From Jannaschia pagri (GTDB taxonomy: Bacteria > Pseudomonadota > Alphaproteobacteria > Rhodobacterales > Rhodobacteraceae), in the NCBI RefSeq assembly GCF_019655435.1, contig NZ_BPFH01000002.1:62001-126000 (forward strand): DNA of 64,000 bases, given 5' to 3'. Positions within the stretch are counted from its first letter, which is position 1. Every line of letters begins with the position of its first letter. Positions 1 to 8,429 of this stretch are shown here, piece by piece. The position numbers and the translations under genes were made by a program. The notes beneath the pieces were generated by a model. The model worked only from the letters and a program-made list of their open reading frames with translations. It was not told the DNA's origin and did not search any database.

Positions 1-1191
1 CAGCCCGATGCCATTGCTTGGCTGCTTAACATTCGGGGGTCGGACATCGAACGAACGCCCATCGCCCAGGCCTTTGCCGTCATCCACGACGATGCTTCGG
101 TCGATCTGATCTGTTCAGAGGCGAAGGCCACCCACGTGCGCGACCATCTCGGACCGGAGGTGCGCATCGTAGATCCAGCGGATTTGCCGGCCCTGCTTGC
201 CGGATTGGACGGACCCGTTGGCTATGACGCGGCAACCTGCCCTGTCGCCATCGGCGAAAGCCTCAGAGATCGCCGCGCGGTCACGGACCCGCTGGCCATC
301 CCGAAGGCTCGCAAGTCCCCAGCGGAAATCGCCGCCACGACCGAAGCGCATCTTCGCGATGGCGCCGCCATGGTCCGGTTCCTGCGGTGGTTGGACGAAG
401 ACCGGCCGTCCGACGCCACTGAAATCACAGTGGCCAAAGCTCTGGAGGGGTTCCGGCGGGACACCAACCAGCTACGCGATATCAGTTTTGAGACCATTTC
501 GGGCTCCGGTCCAAATGGGGCCATCGTGCACTACCGGGTCAACGAAGAAACCGACAGGCCGCTTGCCGGGGACCCGGTCATCTTGGTGGATTCAGGCGGA
601 CAGTATCTGGACGGGACAACTGACATCACGCGCACAGTGCCCCTGGTCGATCCAGTGCCGTCTGAGATCGTCCATGCCTTTACCCGGGTTCTGCAAGGGA
701 TGATCGCCGTCTCTCGCGTCCGCTTTCCCAAGGGGGTCGCGGGCTGTCACCTTGATGCCCTGGCAAGGGCGCCGCTTTGGGCAGAACATAAGGACTATGA
801 CCACGGGACGGGCCATGGTGTGGGCGTCTACCTGGGCGTCCACGAGGGGCCGCAGCGGATCAGCCGCCTCAGCCGTGTCCCTCTCGAGACCGGGATGATC
901 CTGTCCAATGAACCCGGCTACTACCGGGAGGGGGCCTTCGGCATTCGGATTGAGAACCTGATCCACGTGGTTGAGGCGACACGTCCCGAGGAGGGCGACG
1001 ACCGCGAGATGCTGGCCTTTGAAACGCTGACCTGGGTGCCCATCGACCGGCGGCTTATCCAGACGGACTTGCTGTCACCGGATGAGCGCGCCTGGATCGA
1101 CAGCTATCACGCGGGCGTCGCGGACCGTATCGGCCCATTGGTCACCGGCACGGATCGAACCTGGCTGATGCGTATGACAGCGCCGCTGTAA
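1..1191 (+). CDS. pepP: Xaa-Pro aminopeptidase (M24B), 5' end cut by window
   Basis: The reading frame is open from base 1, so the gene starts outside the window; 396 C-terminal residues are visible. The protein is a creatinase-fold metallopeptidase that removes an N-terminal residue preceding proline. The first residues (PDAIAWLLNIRG) match the end of the N-terminal domain of aminopeptidase P. The metal ligands of the pita-bread fold are present in order: two aspartates in LVDSGGQYLDGTTDITR (near base 590-625), the histidine in HGTGHGVG (near 800-825), the glutamate in SNEPGYY (near 905) and the glutamate in RIENL (near 945-960). It ends with the usual C-terminal extension. The family is clear; cytosolic peptide turnover is the expected role. 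Confidence 0.93.
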   Translation, partial: QPDAIAWLLNIRGSDIERTPIAQAFAVIHDDASVDLICSEAKATHVRDHLGPEVRIVDPADLPALLAGLDGPVGYDAATCPVAIGESLRDRRAVTDPLAIPKARKSPAEIAATTEAHLRDGAAMVRFLRWLDEDRPSDATEITVAKALEGFRRDTNQLRDISFETISGSGPNGAIVHYRVNEETDRPLAGDPVILVDSGGQYLDGTTDITRTVPLVDPVPSEIVHAFTRVLQGMIAVSRVRFPKGVAGCHLDALARAPLWAEHKDYDHGTGHGVGVYLGVHEGPQRISRLSRVPLETGMILSNEPGYYREGAFGIRIENLIHVVEATRPEEGDDREMLAFETLTWVPIDRRLIQTDLLSPDERAWIDSYHAGVADRIGPLVTGTDRTWLMRMTAPL

Positions 1192-1248
1192 GGCTTTCCC
1201 GGCCCGGGAATGCCCGCTAGGGTCCGCGCACAGGGAACAGGAGGGACC

Positions 1249-1590
1249 ATGGCCCAGATCAAAATCGCACCCGCCAAGGGTGTTTGGACGGTGCGCAGCG
1301 ACGATGGCGTTCTGGTGGAATCACGGAATGCCCTCGCCCTGACGGAAGGGAGCATGGAGCCTGTGATTTACTTCCCCCGTTCGGATGTGGCCATGGCCCT
1401 CCTGGAGCGGTCGGACAGTACGACGCGTTGCCCCCACAAAGGGACCGCGAACTATTATTCCTATGCGGGCCAATCCCAGTCGATCCCCGACGTTGCCTGG
1501 ACCTACGAAGAGGTGGTGAACCCTGACGCCAAGGGGATCGAAGGGTATCTTGCCTTCTATGGAAGCAAGCTGACCGTCGAACAGATTTGA
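1249..1590 (+). CDS. DUF427 family protein
   Basis: This 113-residue protein belongs to the DUF427 family (Pfam PF04248), small beta-rich cytosolic proteins of unknown biochemical role. Typical features are the central CPHKGTANYYS segment, the VAWTYEEVVNP segment and the terminal IEGYLAFYGSKLTVE. The ATG at 1249 is chosen because a strong ribosome binding site (AGGAGGGA) lies a few bases upstream; an upstream in-frame ATG at 1210 would add 13 residues that do not fit the family. The gene follows pepP by 57 bases and is probably cotranscribed. No enzymatic function can be assigned from sequence. Confidence 0.85.
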   Translation: MAQIKIAPAKGVWTVRSDDGVLVESRNALALTEGSMEPVIYFPRSDVAMALLERSDSTTRCPHKGTANYYSYAGQSQSIPDVAWTYEEVVNPDAKGIEGYLAFYGSKLTVEQI

Positions 1591-2106
1591 CATACCGTCT
1601 TTGGGTGCGCTGCTCCCACTGAGGGGTGGCGTGCGCCAGCGCGGCGTTCAGTCGGAACGGGCGGGAAATGCTATATTTCATCCCATCTGATCGGGCGTCC
1701 CGGGACTGCAAGAGCGGCGTGGTTGGGAACCAGAGCCCGCACGCGTTGAAACGCCGCGCCATGGCCTAAACACTTGGAAGGCGGATCTCGGACGCCCGAC
1801 AGGACCCAAGTTCGAATGACGGAGGACGGAGGACGGATTGACGTGCCGTTTCTTGGCGCGACTAGAAGAGCAATCCCGACCCTCCTTTGCGCCATAGGCC
1901 CGGGCACGCACTTTGGCTGCCACGTGTCCGGTGTCGATCGAACGCCATCGAGCCGTCGTCACGGGAACCATCCCTGGCGACTCGCACCACCAAGGCTCTT
2001 TGTGAAAGAGCCTTTCCGGAGATTTCGCTGAAATCTCCCTTGTGCGCCCCGTCGGGTCTTCAACGAAGACCCGGGAAAGACTTTTCTCCGAAAGGTCTTC
2101 CACCGG
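1591..2106. other. Convergent intergenic region without genes
   Basis: Between the DUF427 gene and the converging FAD oxidase gene I see no open frame with a plausible ribosome binding site or recognisable protein. The only structured part is the four-hairpin array at 1992-2099, listed separately. Confidence 0.6.
1992..2099. repeat. Array of four perfect short hairpins with 3-nt loops
   Basis: Four consecutive inverted repeats occur in 108 bases: 1992-2014 (10-bp stem, loop GTG), 2018-2038 (9-bp stem, loop GCT), 2053-2073 (9-bp stem, loop AAC) and 2077-2099 (10-bp stem with one G-T pair, loop TCC). Each stem closes on a TTT or TTC against AAA or GAA next to the triplet loop, but the stem sequences differ, so pairing rather than sequence is conserved. 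The array begins after a gene-free stretch and stops 8 bases before the stop codon of the minus-strand oxidase gene. It may act as a bidirectional transcript end or RNA-stability element; that role is inference. Confidence 0.7.
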
Positions 2107-3480
2107 TCAGTTTTGGCGAACCAGTTTGCCCGGGTTCATGATGCGATCTGGGTCCAGGGCGGTCTTGATGGCGCCCATGATGTCCCAAGCTGCACCGTGT
2201 TCTTGCTCCATCACGTGCAGCTTGCCCAGGCCAACACCATGCTCGCCCGTGGCCGTCCCGCCCAACTCTAGGGCATGGGCCACCATCGCATCGGACAGAC
2301 GCTTGGCCTCCGCACGCTCCGCCGCCGAGGTCGGGTCGACCAAGAGAATAGCATGGTAATTGCCGTCGCCCACATGCCCCAGGATGGGCCCTGACACCCG
2401 GCTTGCGGCGATGTCACGGGCCGCGCGGTCGATGGCCTCACCCATGCGACTGATCGGCACGCAAACATCGGTGACCACCGCCGTCGCGCCGGGACGCGAG
2501 GCCAGGATGGTATGGTACGCGCGATGTCGCATCCGCCAGAGGCGGGTCCGATCTTCGGCCTGTGTGGCCCATTGGTAGCTGGTGCCGCCTGACTCCGCCG
2601 CCAGGTCCCCAAATCGTGCGGCCTCTTCGGTGACAGCAGCCTCCGAGCCGTGGAACTCCAACAAAAGATGGGGCGTCTCGGCGAAACTGGCCCCATCATG
2701 GGCGTTCAAGATGGCGGCGGTCGTCGCATCGACGAATTCGATGCGCGCGGGACGTAGGCCCATTTGCATCGCCAGGATCACGGTCTGGATCGCCGCCTCG
2801 GTCGACGGGAAACCGCAAATGGCCGCCGATATGGCCTCTGGCTGACCATGGAGCCGCAGCGTCAGCTCTGTGATCAGGCCCAAGGTCCCCTCGGAGCCGA
2901 CGAAAAGACCCGTCAGATCGTATCCCGCACTGGATTTCGCGGCCATCGTGCCCGTGCGGATGATGCGCCCATCGGGCACCACCACCTCCAAGCCGCGCAC
3001 CTGGTCGCGCATGGTCCCATACCGGACAGCCGTGGTGCCCGAGGCCCGGGTGGCGGCCATCCCGCCGAGCGAGGCATTCGCCCCGGGATCGACGGGGAAC
3101 ATCAGGCCCGTGGCCCGGAGCTCAGTGTTCAGCGCCTCTCGGGTGCAGCCCGGCTGGACCCGCACGAGCATATCCTCGGACCGCACCTCCAGCACCGCAG
3201 CCATGTTGCGAAAATCCACTGTCAGCCCACCCAAGGGGGCGGAGCCATGCCCCTCCAAGGCCGTGCCCGTCCCCCAGCCGATCACGGGTACCCCGTGGCG
3301 GGCACAGAGCCGCACGATCTCGGCCACTTCGGCGGCGGATGTCGGATAGGCGACGGCATCGGGCGGCATCTCGGGATGCCAGGTCTCTGAACGGCCATGG
3401 AGCGCCAGATCGCTCTTTCCCGTGCTAAGCCGTTCGCCTAGCATCATCGACAATTCGCGCAGCGCGTCGTCTGGGATCAT
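2107..3480 (-). CDS. dld: FAD-binding oxidase, D-lactate dehydrogenase (cytochrome) type
   Basis: The 457-residue protein has a VAO/PCMH-type FAD-binding domain (PF01565) followed by the FAD-oxidase C-terminal domain (PF02913). Visible marks are VIGWGTGTALEGHG and PGANASLGGMAATRASG in the FAD domain, VGSEGTLGLITE, and near the C-terminus GHVGDGNYHA and GEHGVGLGK, which carry metal/substrate histidines in D-2-hydroxyacid dehydrogenases. It probably oxidises D-lactate or a related 2-hydroxyacid and passes electrons to a membrane acceptor. The frame stays open upstream, but the ATG at 3480 has a good AAGGAGG site and the family-like start MIPDDAL. The exact substrate (D-lactate versus glycolate) cannot be told; no glcEF partners are adjacent. 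Confidence 0.85.
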   Translation of the reverse strand: MIPDDALRELSMMLGERLSTGKSDLALHGRSETWHPEMPPDAVAYPTSAAEVAEIVRLCARHGVPVIGWGTGTALEGHGSAPLGGLTVDFRNMAAVLEVRSEDMLVRVQPGCTREALNTELRATGLMFPVDPGANASLGGMAATRASGTTAVRYGTMRDQVRGLEVVVPDGRIIRTGTMAAKSSAGYDLTGLFVGSEGTLGLITELTLRLHGQPEAISAAICGFPSTEAAIQTVILAMQMGLRPARIEFVDATTAAILNAHDGASFAETPHLLLEFHGSEAAVTEEAARFGDLAAESGGTSYQWATQAEDRTRLWRMRHRAYHTILASRPGATAVVTDVCVPISRMGEAIDRAARDIAASRVSGPILGHVGDGNYHAILLVDPTSAAERAEAKRLSDAMVAHALELGGTATGEHGVGLGKLHVMEQEHGAAWDIMGAIKTALDPDRIMNPGKLVRQN

Positions 3481-3543
3481 CCGCCCCCCTCCTTCGTCCT
3501 GCCAAAAGGATGAACGACCCCGGGCCCAAAGGACACCCCAGAC

Positions 3544-5214
3544 GTGAGCGATAGCGCCCCCTCCAAGCTGCCATCCGCCCGCCTGCGGCGCGCCTGGCAG
3601 GTGGTTCGGACGCGCGGGCCCTCCCAGATGCAGTTCTGGTTCATTGCCCTGGCGGTGGGGATCGCCTCCGGCTACGCCGCCGTGGGGTTCATGACCTCCA
3701 TTCGGACCTTGCAAACGTTTCTCTACGGCACCGAAGACCCCCGGACGTTGCACAGCTTCGCTGCGACACTGCCGTGGTGGTGGGTCCTGCTGCTTCCTGC
3801 CCTGGGCGGCTTGGTGGTCGGCTTCATCCTGACACGGTTCACGCCCGACGGACGGGTGCGCGGGGTGGCCGAAGTGATCGAGGGCGCGGCCATGAAGGAA
3901 GGCCGGGTGGAGCGGCGCGCGGGGATGGCCTCGGTCGCGGCCTCGCTGATTACCCTGTCCTCCGGCGGCTCGAGCGGGCGAGAGGGACCCGTCGTCCACA
4001 TGGTCGGGCTGATCGCGGGCTGGGTGTCGAACCGAATGAACGCAGACGGCATCACGGGGCGAGACCTCTTGGGCTGTGCCGTAGCAGCCGGTGTCGCGGC
4101 CAGTTTTAACGCACCTATCGCAGGCGCTTTATTCGCGCTGGAGGTCGTGTTGCGGCACTTCGCGGTCCATGCCTTTGCCCCGATCACAATTGCGGCCGTA
4201 TCGGGCAGCGTTATCAGCCGTGTGCATTTCGGCGATGTGACCGAATTCACCCTGCCCCAGGCGGGAATCCTAGCCTTTTATGTGGAACTCCCAGCCTTTC
4301 TTCTTTTGGGGCTGACCTGTGGCCTGATCGCATTTGTGCTCATGCGATCCATCTTTTGGGTCGAAGATCTGGTCACGCGGGTCCAAGGACGTCTGCGTCT
4401 GCCGCCGATGTTGCGCCCGGCCCTCTCTGGTCTGCTGCTGGGCGCCATGGCGATTTGGTTTCCCCATATCATCGGCGTCGGGTACGAGACGACGTCAGCG
4501 GCGCTCTCGGGAAGCTTGCTGTTCCATGAGGCGGTGATTTTCGCCATGCTCAAAGTGGCAGCCGTCTCCATCACCATGGGCGGGCGCATGGGCGGCGGTA
4601 TCTTTTCGCCGTCTTTGATGGTCGGTGCGCTGGTCGGTCTGGCCTTTGGCATCGTGGCCACCGCAATCCTGCCTGACGTCAGCGGCTCCGAAACACTCTA
4701 TGCGTTGGCGGGTATGGGAGCGGTGGCGGCGGCGGTGTTGGGCGCGCCGATCTCGACCACCTTGATCGTGTTCGAGCTGACGGGCGACTGGCAAACGGGT
4801 CTGGCCGTGCTGGTTGCGGTCAGCATGTCCACGGCCTTGTCGTCGCGCCTGGTCGACCGGTCCTTCTTTTTGACCCAGCTGGAGCGGCGGGGCATCCATC
4901 TGGCGGCGGGCCCCCAGGCGTATCTGTTGGCCATGTTCAAAGTGTCGTCAGTCATGAAGGCCCCAGAACACCCGCGCGCACCAAACGAAGACCGCGTACG
5001 GCGGGCCGTGAACGAGGCGCTGTTCGTGGCCCCCTCCGATACCCTGGAGACCGCGATGCCCCTCTTCGAGCGCTCGAACAGTGATTTCTTAGCTGTGGTC
5101 CGCCTGTCAGAACAGGCGGGACCGCCTGAGATCCTTGGCGTTTTGCTGCAAGTGGATGCCTTGCGCGTCTATAACAGGGCCTTGGCGGCGACGGCTGCGG
5201 AAGAGCATTCCTGA
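3544..5214 (+). CDS. ClC-family chloride channel/antiporter
   Basis: A 556-residue integral membrane protein with about ten hydrophobic helices and the ClC anion-selectivity motifs GREGPVV (carrying the gating glutamate) and GGGIFSPSLMVGA (the GxFxP motif). The last 80 residues resemble a single CBS-like segment, shorter than the paired CBS domains of many ClC proteins. It should move chloride, possibly with proton exchange, across the inner membrane. The start is GTG at 3544; it is divergent from the FAD oxidase, 63 bases away. ClC identity is firm; channel versus antiporter is not resolved here. Confidence 0.92.
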   Translation: MSDSAPSKLPSARLRRAWQVVRTRGPSQMQFWFIALAVGIASGYAAVGFMTSIRTLQTFLYGTEDPRTLHSFAATLPWWWVLLLPALGGLVVGFILTRFTPDGRVRGVAEVIEGAAMKEGRVERRAGMASVAASLITLSSGGSSGREGPVVHMVGLIAGWVSNRMNADGITGRDLLGCAVAAGVAASFNAPIAGALFALEVVLRHFAVHAFAPITIAAVSGSVISRVHFGDVTEFTLPQAGILAFYVELPAFLLLGLTCGLIAFVLMRSIFWVEDLVTRVQGRLRLPPMLRPALSGLLLGAMAIWFPHIIGVGYETTSAALSGSLLFHEAVIFAMLKVAAVSITMGGRMGGGIFSPSLMVGALVGLAFGIVATAILPDVSGSETLYALAGMGAVAAAVLGAPISTTLIVFELTGDWQTGLAVLVAVSMSTALSSRLVDRSFFLTQLERRGIHLAAGPQAYLLAMFKVSSVMKAPEHPRAPNEDRVRRAVNEALFVAPSDTLETAMPLFERSNSDFLAVVRLSEQAGPPEILGVLLQVDALRVYNRALAATAAEEHS

Positions 5215-5221
5215 GTGTCGA

Positions 5222-5300
5222 ACCGCCCTTGGCGGTCCGACCAGGGGGGCTCTGCCCCCCGGCCTGCGGCCGCCCCCCGGAGGTATTTTTACCGAGAAGA
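5222..5300. repeat. Intergenic hairpin cluster plus TATTTTT tail, copy 1
   Basis: Directly after the ClC stop codon come three hairpins: 5222-5236 (6-bp stem), 5244-5260 (7-bp G/C stem, loop TCT) and 5261-5271 (4-bp stem), then CCCCCCGGAGGTATTTTTA and CCGAGAAGAAAA. A second copy with the same layout and the same tail (GTATTTTT.CCGAGAAGAA) is at 60144-60220. Both copies lie between converging genes. This looks like a lineage-specific bidirectional terminator or REP-like element; the function is inferred from position. Confidence 0.7.
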
Positions 5301-5317
5301 AAACAGGCGAGGGGCGC

Positions 5318-6076
5318 TTACAGTTCATGGAGCGCCTTGGCCGTAACTCGGGCGCCTTGCAGCATGAAAGCATGTTCAGAGGCTACGAAGAACATGGTGA
5401 CGCCCAGGCTGCGAAGGTCCGGTCCGGCTGCGGCGGAGGGGGCGAAGGTCATGAAGGCTTTGCCGTGTTTGGCGGCCGCCTGGCCCACATGGACCATGGC
5501 ATCGCGGACGGGTCCCGTTGATTGGTCGGTGACCCCATAACAGACGGCAAGGTCGGCAGGGCCAACGAAGAGGCCATCAATGCCGGGGAGCGCGGCAATC
5601 TCCTCGGCCGCCTCGACGCCCTCCGGCTCTTCGATCTGGGCAATCACGATGGTTTCGGCATCTTGGGCCAGCACGTCGGGCATGGTGCGAGTGGCGTAGC
5701 CGGCCCAGCGGGTGGACCCAGCATAACCGCGCCCGCCGTGTCCGAAATGGGCGGCTTTGGCGATGGACCGCGCCTTCTCGACCGAATTGACATGGGGCAC
5801 AACGATACCCGTGGCGCCAGCGTCGAGCGCCTTCAGGATCTCAGACGGTGTGCCCGTTGGTACGCGGATGAGCGTTGGAAACCCCAGGGCGCGCGCCACG
5901 GCGAGGCAAGCATCCATGCGCCCACGGTCGAACGGCGCATGCTCCGCGTCGAAGCACAGGAAGTCCAAGCCCGACAGGTGCAGCACCTCCACCAACTCAT
6001 GGGCAGGCGTCTTGAAGAAGGTCCCGGCCAGGATCTCTCCGGCGAGCATACGGGTTTTGAAGGAAGCGTCGGCCAT
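5318..6076 (-). CDS. HpcH/HpaI-family aldolase
   Basis: The 252-residue protein belongs to the class II HpcH/HpaI aldolase/citrate lyase family (PF03328), which cleaves 2-keto-3-deoxy acids to pyruvate plus an aldehyde using a divalent metal. Family marks are DFLCFDAEHAPFD, ALDAGATGIVVPHV, the metal-binding region QIEEPEGVEAAEEIAA and GIDGLFVGPADLA. Start ATG 6076 is preceded by GGAGAG; the upstream in-frame ATG has no comparable site. It is divergent from the amidohydrolase at 6196, which suggests related catabolism. The real substrate cannot be read from sequence. Confidence 0.85.
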   Translation of the reverse strand: MADASFKTRMLAGEILAGTFFKTPAHELVEVLHLSGLDFLCFDAEHAPFDRGRMDACLAVARALGFPTLIRVPTGTPSEILKALDAGATGIVVPHVNSVEKARSIAKAAHFGHGGRGYAGSTRWAGYATRTMPDVLAQDAETIVIAQIEEPEGVEAAEEIAALPGIDGLFVGPADLAVCYGVTDQSTGPVRDAMVHVGQAAAKHGKAFMTFAPSAAAGPDLRSLGVTMFFVASEHAFMLQGARVTAKALHEL

Positions 6077-6195
6077 GTCTCTCTCCTGCCTGCGACGGGC
6101 GCACTCCACCGAAGACCGATCGGCGCGTCAAGCGCCGTTGCGCGGGGCTCGGAGCCTTGGCTAGGCTGGCGTGATCTTGATCGGAGCCATCTGCC

Positions 6196-7065
6196 ATGTC
6201 CCTGCCCCGCGCAGCCCTCCCCATCGTTGAACCGACCGCGCCCAAGGCCCCGCTGCCTGAGGGGGCCTGTGATGCCCATGTCCACATGATGGGCGACGAT
6301 TTCCCCCTATGGGACGGCCGCGTCGAGGACCCGGCCCCGGGTCTGTTGGAGGACTGGGCCCAGCGGCTCGAACGTCACCTGGCGCGACTGGGGCTGGCGC
6401 GGGTCGTGATCGTGCATTCTATCGTTTACGGGGGCGACAATGCTGTCACTCTGGCGGCCGTACGGCGACTGGGCGGTCGCGCGCGGGGCATTGGGCTTGT
6501 CACCGATGGCGCCACGGAGGCGGAGTTGGACGCCCTGGCCGAGGCCGGTGTGCGCGGGGTTCGACTCAACTACGTCCATGGCGGCATCCTCAGTTGGGCG
6601 GGCGTCCAGGCCATGGCCCCGCGGCTGGCTGCGCGGGGGATGCACGTGCAGATGCTGATGAATGCCCACAGGCATATGGCGGACTTGGCAGACGCCGTCC
6701 GTGGCATGCCAGTTCCGGTTGTTTTTGATCACATCGGCTGGCCGAACCTGGGCGCCGGACCGTCCGAACCCGGATTTGACCAGTTGCGCGGTTTGGTGGC
6801 GGATGGCGCGGCTCTGGTGAAGCTGTCGGGGCTGTATCGGTTATGCGACGCGCCCTACGACGCCGCAGCGGAGCATGTGGCGTCCCTAGCGACGGCAAAC
6901 CCGGACGGATGCCTTTGGGGCAGTGACTGGCCCCACATTATGTTGGCGGACGCCAAGCAGCCCGATGCAGGGATCCTGTTAAACGCCTTCCTGGATGTTG
7001 TGACGCGCGATGCCGATCGGCGAACAATCCTGACGCAGGTGCCGGAGCGTCTTTACGGGTTTTGA
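6196..7065 (+). CDS. Amidohydrolase-2 family, 2-pyrone-4,6-dicarboxylate lactonase-like
   Basis: A 289-residue TIM-barrel hydrolase of the Amidohydro_2 family (PF04909, COG3618). The strand-1 metal/substrate motif DAHVHM, the arginine-containing GVRGVRLNYVHGG segment, VFDHIGWPN and the C-terminal WGSDWPHIM motif match the LigI/PDC-hydrolase branch, which opens lactone rings. Length is typical. It is divergent from an HpcH/HpaI aldolase with about 120 bases between starts; together they could process a sugar-acid or aromatic ring-cleavage product. That link is inference. Confidence 0.82.
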   Translation: MSLPRAALPIVEPTAPKAPLPEGACDAHVHMMGDDFPLWDGRVEDPAPGLLEDWAQRLERHLARLGLARVVIVHSIVYGGDNAVTLAAVRRLGGRARGIGLVTDGATEAELDALAEAGVRGVRLNYVHGGILSWAGVQAMAPRLAARGMHVQMLMNAHRHMADLADAVRGMPVPVVFDHIGWPNLGAGPSEPGFDQLRGLVADGAALVKLSGLYRLCDAPYDAAAEHVASLATANPDGCLWGSDWPHIMLADAKQPDAGILLNAFLDVVTRDADRRTILTQVPERLYGF

Positions 7066-7086
7066 CCCGCGTGCTGGGTGGGGCTC

Positions 7087-8268
7087 CTAGCTGCCGCTCA
7101 CAAAATAGCGCTCGGCGATGGGCGCATAGGCGGCCCCCATGGCGCGGGCGTTCTCTCCGATCCGACCGGCGCGGATGTCGGGCACGACCAGGCCCCGCGT
7201 ATCGACGCCTTGGAGGGTGGCGCGCGCCACCTCCACAAGGCCGGTCCTGATATCGGGCGGGACGGCCCCGTCGATGATGACCGCCGGAAAGTCGATCACG
7301 GCGCAGACCGAGACCAGCGCTTTCCCGATGGCCGCCCCGGTGTTGCGCACCCAAGGATCGATCTGTTGCGCAAAGGGCGACCAATCGCGCGGCTCCGTCC
7401 AGAGGCCCGCAGGGTCGCCGCCATCCGCCGAAATGGCGTCCTCCAGCAAGTAGAGCGACGCCGTGTCGAGCAGGGGCGCAGGCGTGCCATCAGGACGCTG
7501 GCTGGCAATGGGGCCAAACCCGCCTGCGTTCCCGTGGGGGCCGTCGAACACGCTGCCCCCCAGGACCACGCCCCCGCCGACGAACGAGCCCACGAAGATA
7601 TAGGCATAATCACGCAGGCCCGGACCCTCGCCCAGGGCGTTTTCGGCCATGCAGGCAGCGGTTGCGTCATTCAGGACAGTGACCGGAAAGCCCGTGCGCT
7701 GCGACACGTCTTGGGCGAAATCCACATCGCGCCAAGCCGCGAACTCCTGCGCGGGGGCGCCGATGGCGTCAGACCATTTCCAAACCTCGAACGGCGCCGC
7801 GATCCCGATGCCGCAGACGCGCTGCCGCTGGGTTGGGGTCAGCAGAGCCAGGAAGCGCTTGAGCCCAGAATCGAGGAACGCAAACACGGCGTCTGGCATG
7901 GGGTAGCGAAAGTGGATCTGCGTTTGGTCTCGGATGACGCCGTGAAAGTCCATCAACGCCAGGTCCGCGCTGCGCCGCCCGATCTTCAGCCCAATGGAAA
8001 ACACGCCGTCAGGCGCGAGGCCAATGGGCACCGACGGCTTGCCTACGCGGCCCTTCTGGGGCTGACCGCGTGTCAGAAGCCCCTCTCCTTCGAGCGACCG
8101 CAAGATGACGGACACTGTCTGGGCTGACAAACCAAGACGACGGGCTAGTTGTGAGCCAGGGATGGTGCCCATCCGGTTGATGGCCGACAACAGCAACCGT
8201 TCGTTATGGTCGCGCACACCGCTCTGCGTGGCCGCCCGACCGAGGTCTATGTCGATGTCCTGGGCCAT
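7087..8268 (-). CDS. ROK-family transcriptional repressor (FrcR-like)
   Basis: The 393-residue protein joins an N-terminal winged helix-turn-helix (about residues 25-75, with GSQLARRLGLSAQTVSVILRS) to a ROK sugar-kinase-like domain (GIGIAAPFEV, VLNDATAACMAE, YIFVGSFVGGGVVLGG, GNAGGFGPI). The CxCGxxGCxE zinc motif of many ROK proteins is not present. It is divergent from frcB, and the 161-bp spacer holds a perfect 14-bp inverted repeat, the probable binding site. In Sinorhizobium meliloti a regulator gene similarly precedes frcBCAK, so this is likely the local sugar-responsive repressor. Confidence 0.85.
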   Translation of the reverse strand: MAQDIDIDLGRAATQSGVRDHNERLLLSAINRMGTIPGSQLARRLGLSAQTVSVILRSLEGEGLLTRGQPQKGRVGKPSVPIGLAPDGVFSIGLKIGRRSADLALMDFHGVIRDQTQIHFRYPMPDAVFAFLDSGLKRFLALLTPTQRQRVCGIGIAAPFEVWKWSDAIGAPAQEFAAWRDVDFAQDVSQRTGFPVTVLNDATAACMAENALGEGPGLRDYAYIFVGSFVGGGVVLGGSVFDGPHGNAGGFGPIASQRPDGTPAPLLDTASLYLLEDAISADGGDPAGLWTEPRDWSPFAQQIDPWVRNTGAAIGKALVSVCAVIDFPAVIIDGAVPPDIRTGLVEVARATLQGVDTRGLVVPDIRAGRIGENARAMGAAYAPIAERYFVSGS

Positions 8269-8308
8269 GGGGTCCCTTCTCCTGAACCCCTCAAAAATGC
8301 AAAGTCGA

Positions 8309-8337
8309 AATTAATAAATCAACTTGATTTATTAATT
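8309..8337. promoter_or_regulatory. Perfect palindromic operator between ROK repressor and frcB
   Basis: Two 14-base arms, AATTAATAAATCAA and its exact reverse complement, flank a single C at 8323. The site is pure AT-rich sequence in a GC-rich region and lies 41 bases from the repressor start and 93 bases from frcB. A perfect repeat of this length between divergent regulator and target genes is typical of a ROK repressor operator. The protein-DNA pairing is inferred. Confidence 0.82.
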
Positions 8338-8429
8338 GACGGAACCGCCAAAACCCGTCACGCCTTGGGATGCGGGGGCGAGGAGACGGCCCCGCGACCG
8401 GCGCATCGCGCCGACCAAGGGAGAGAGAC

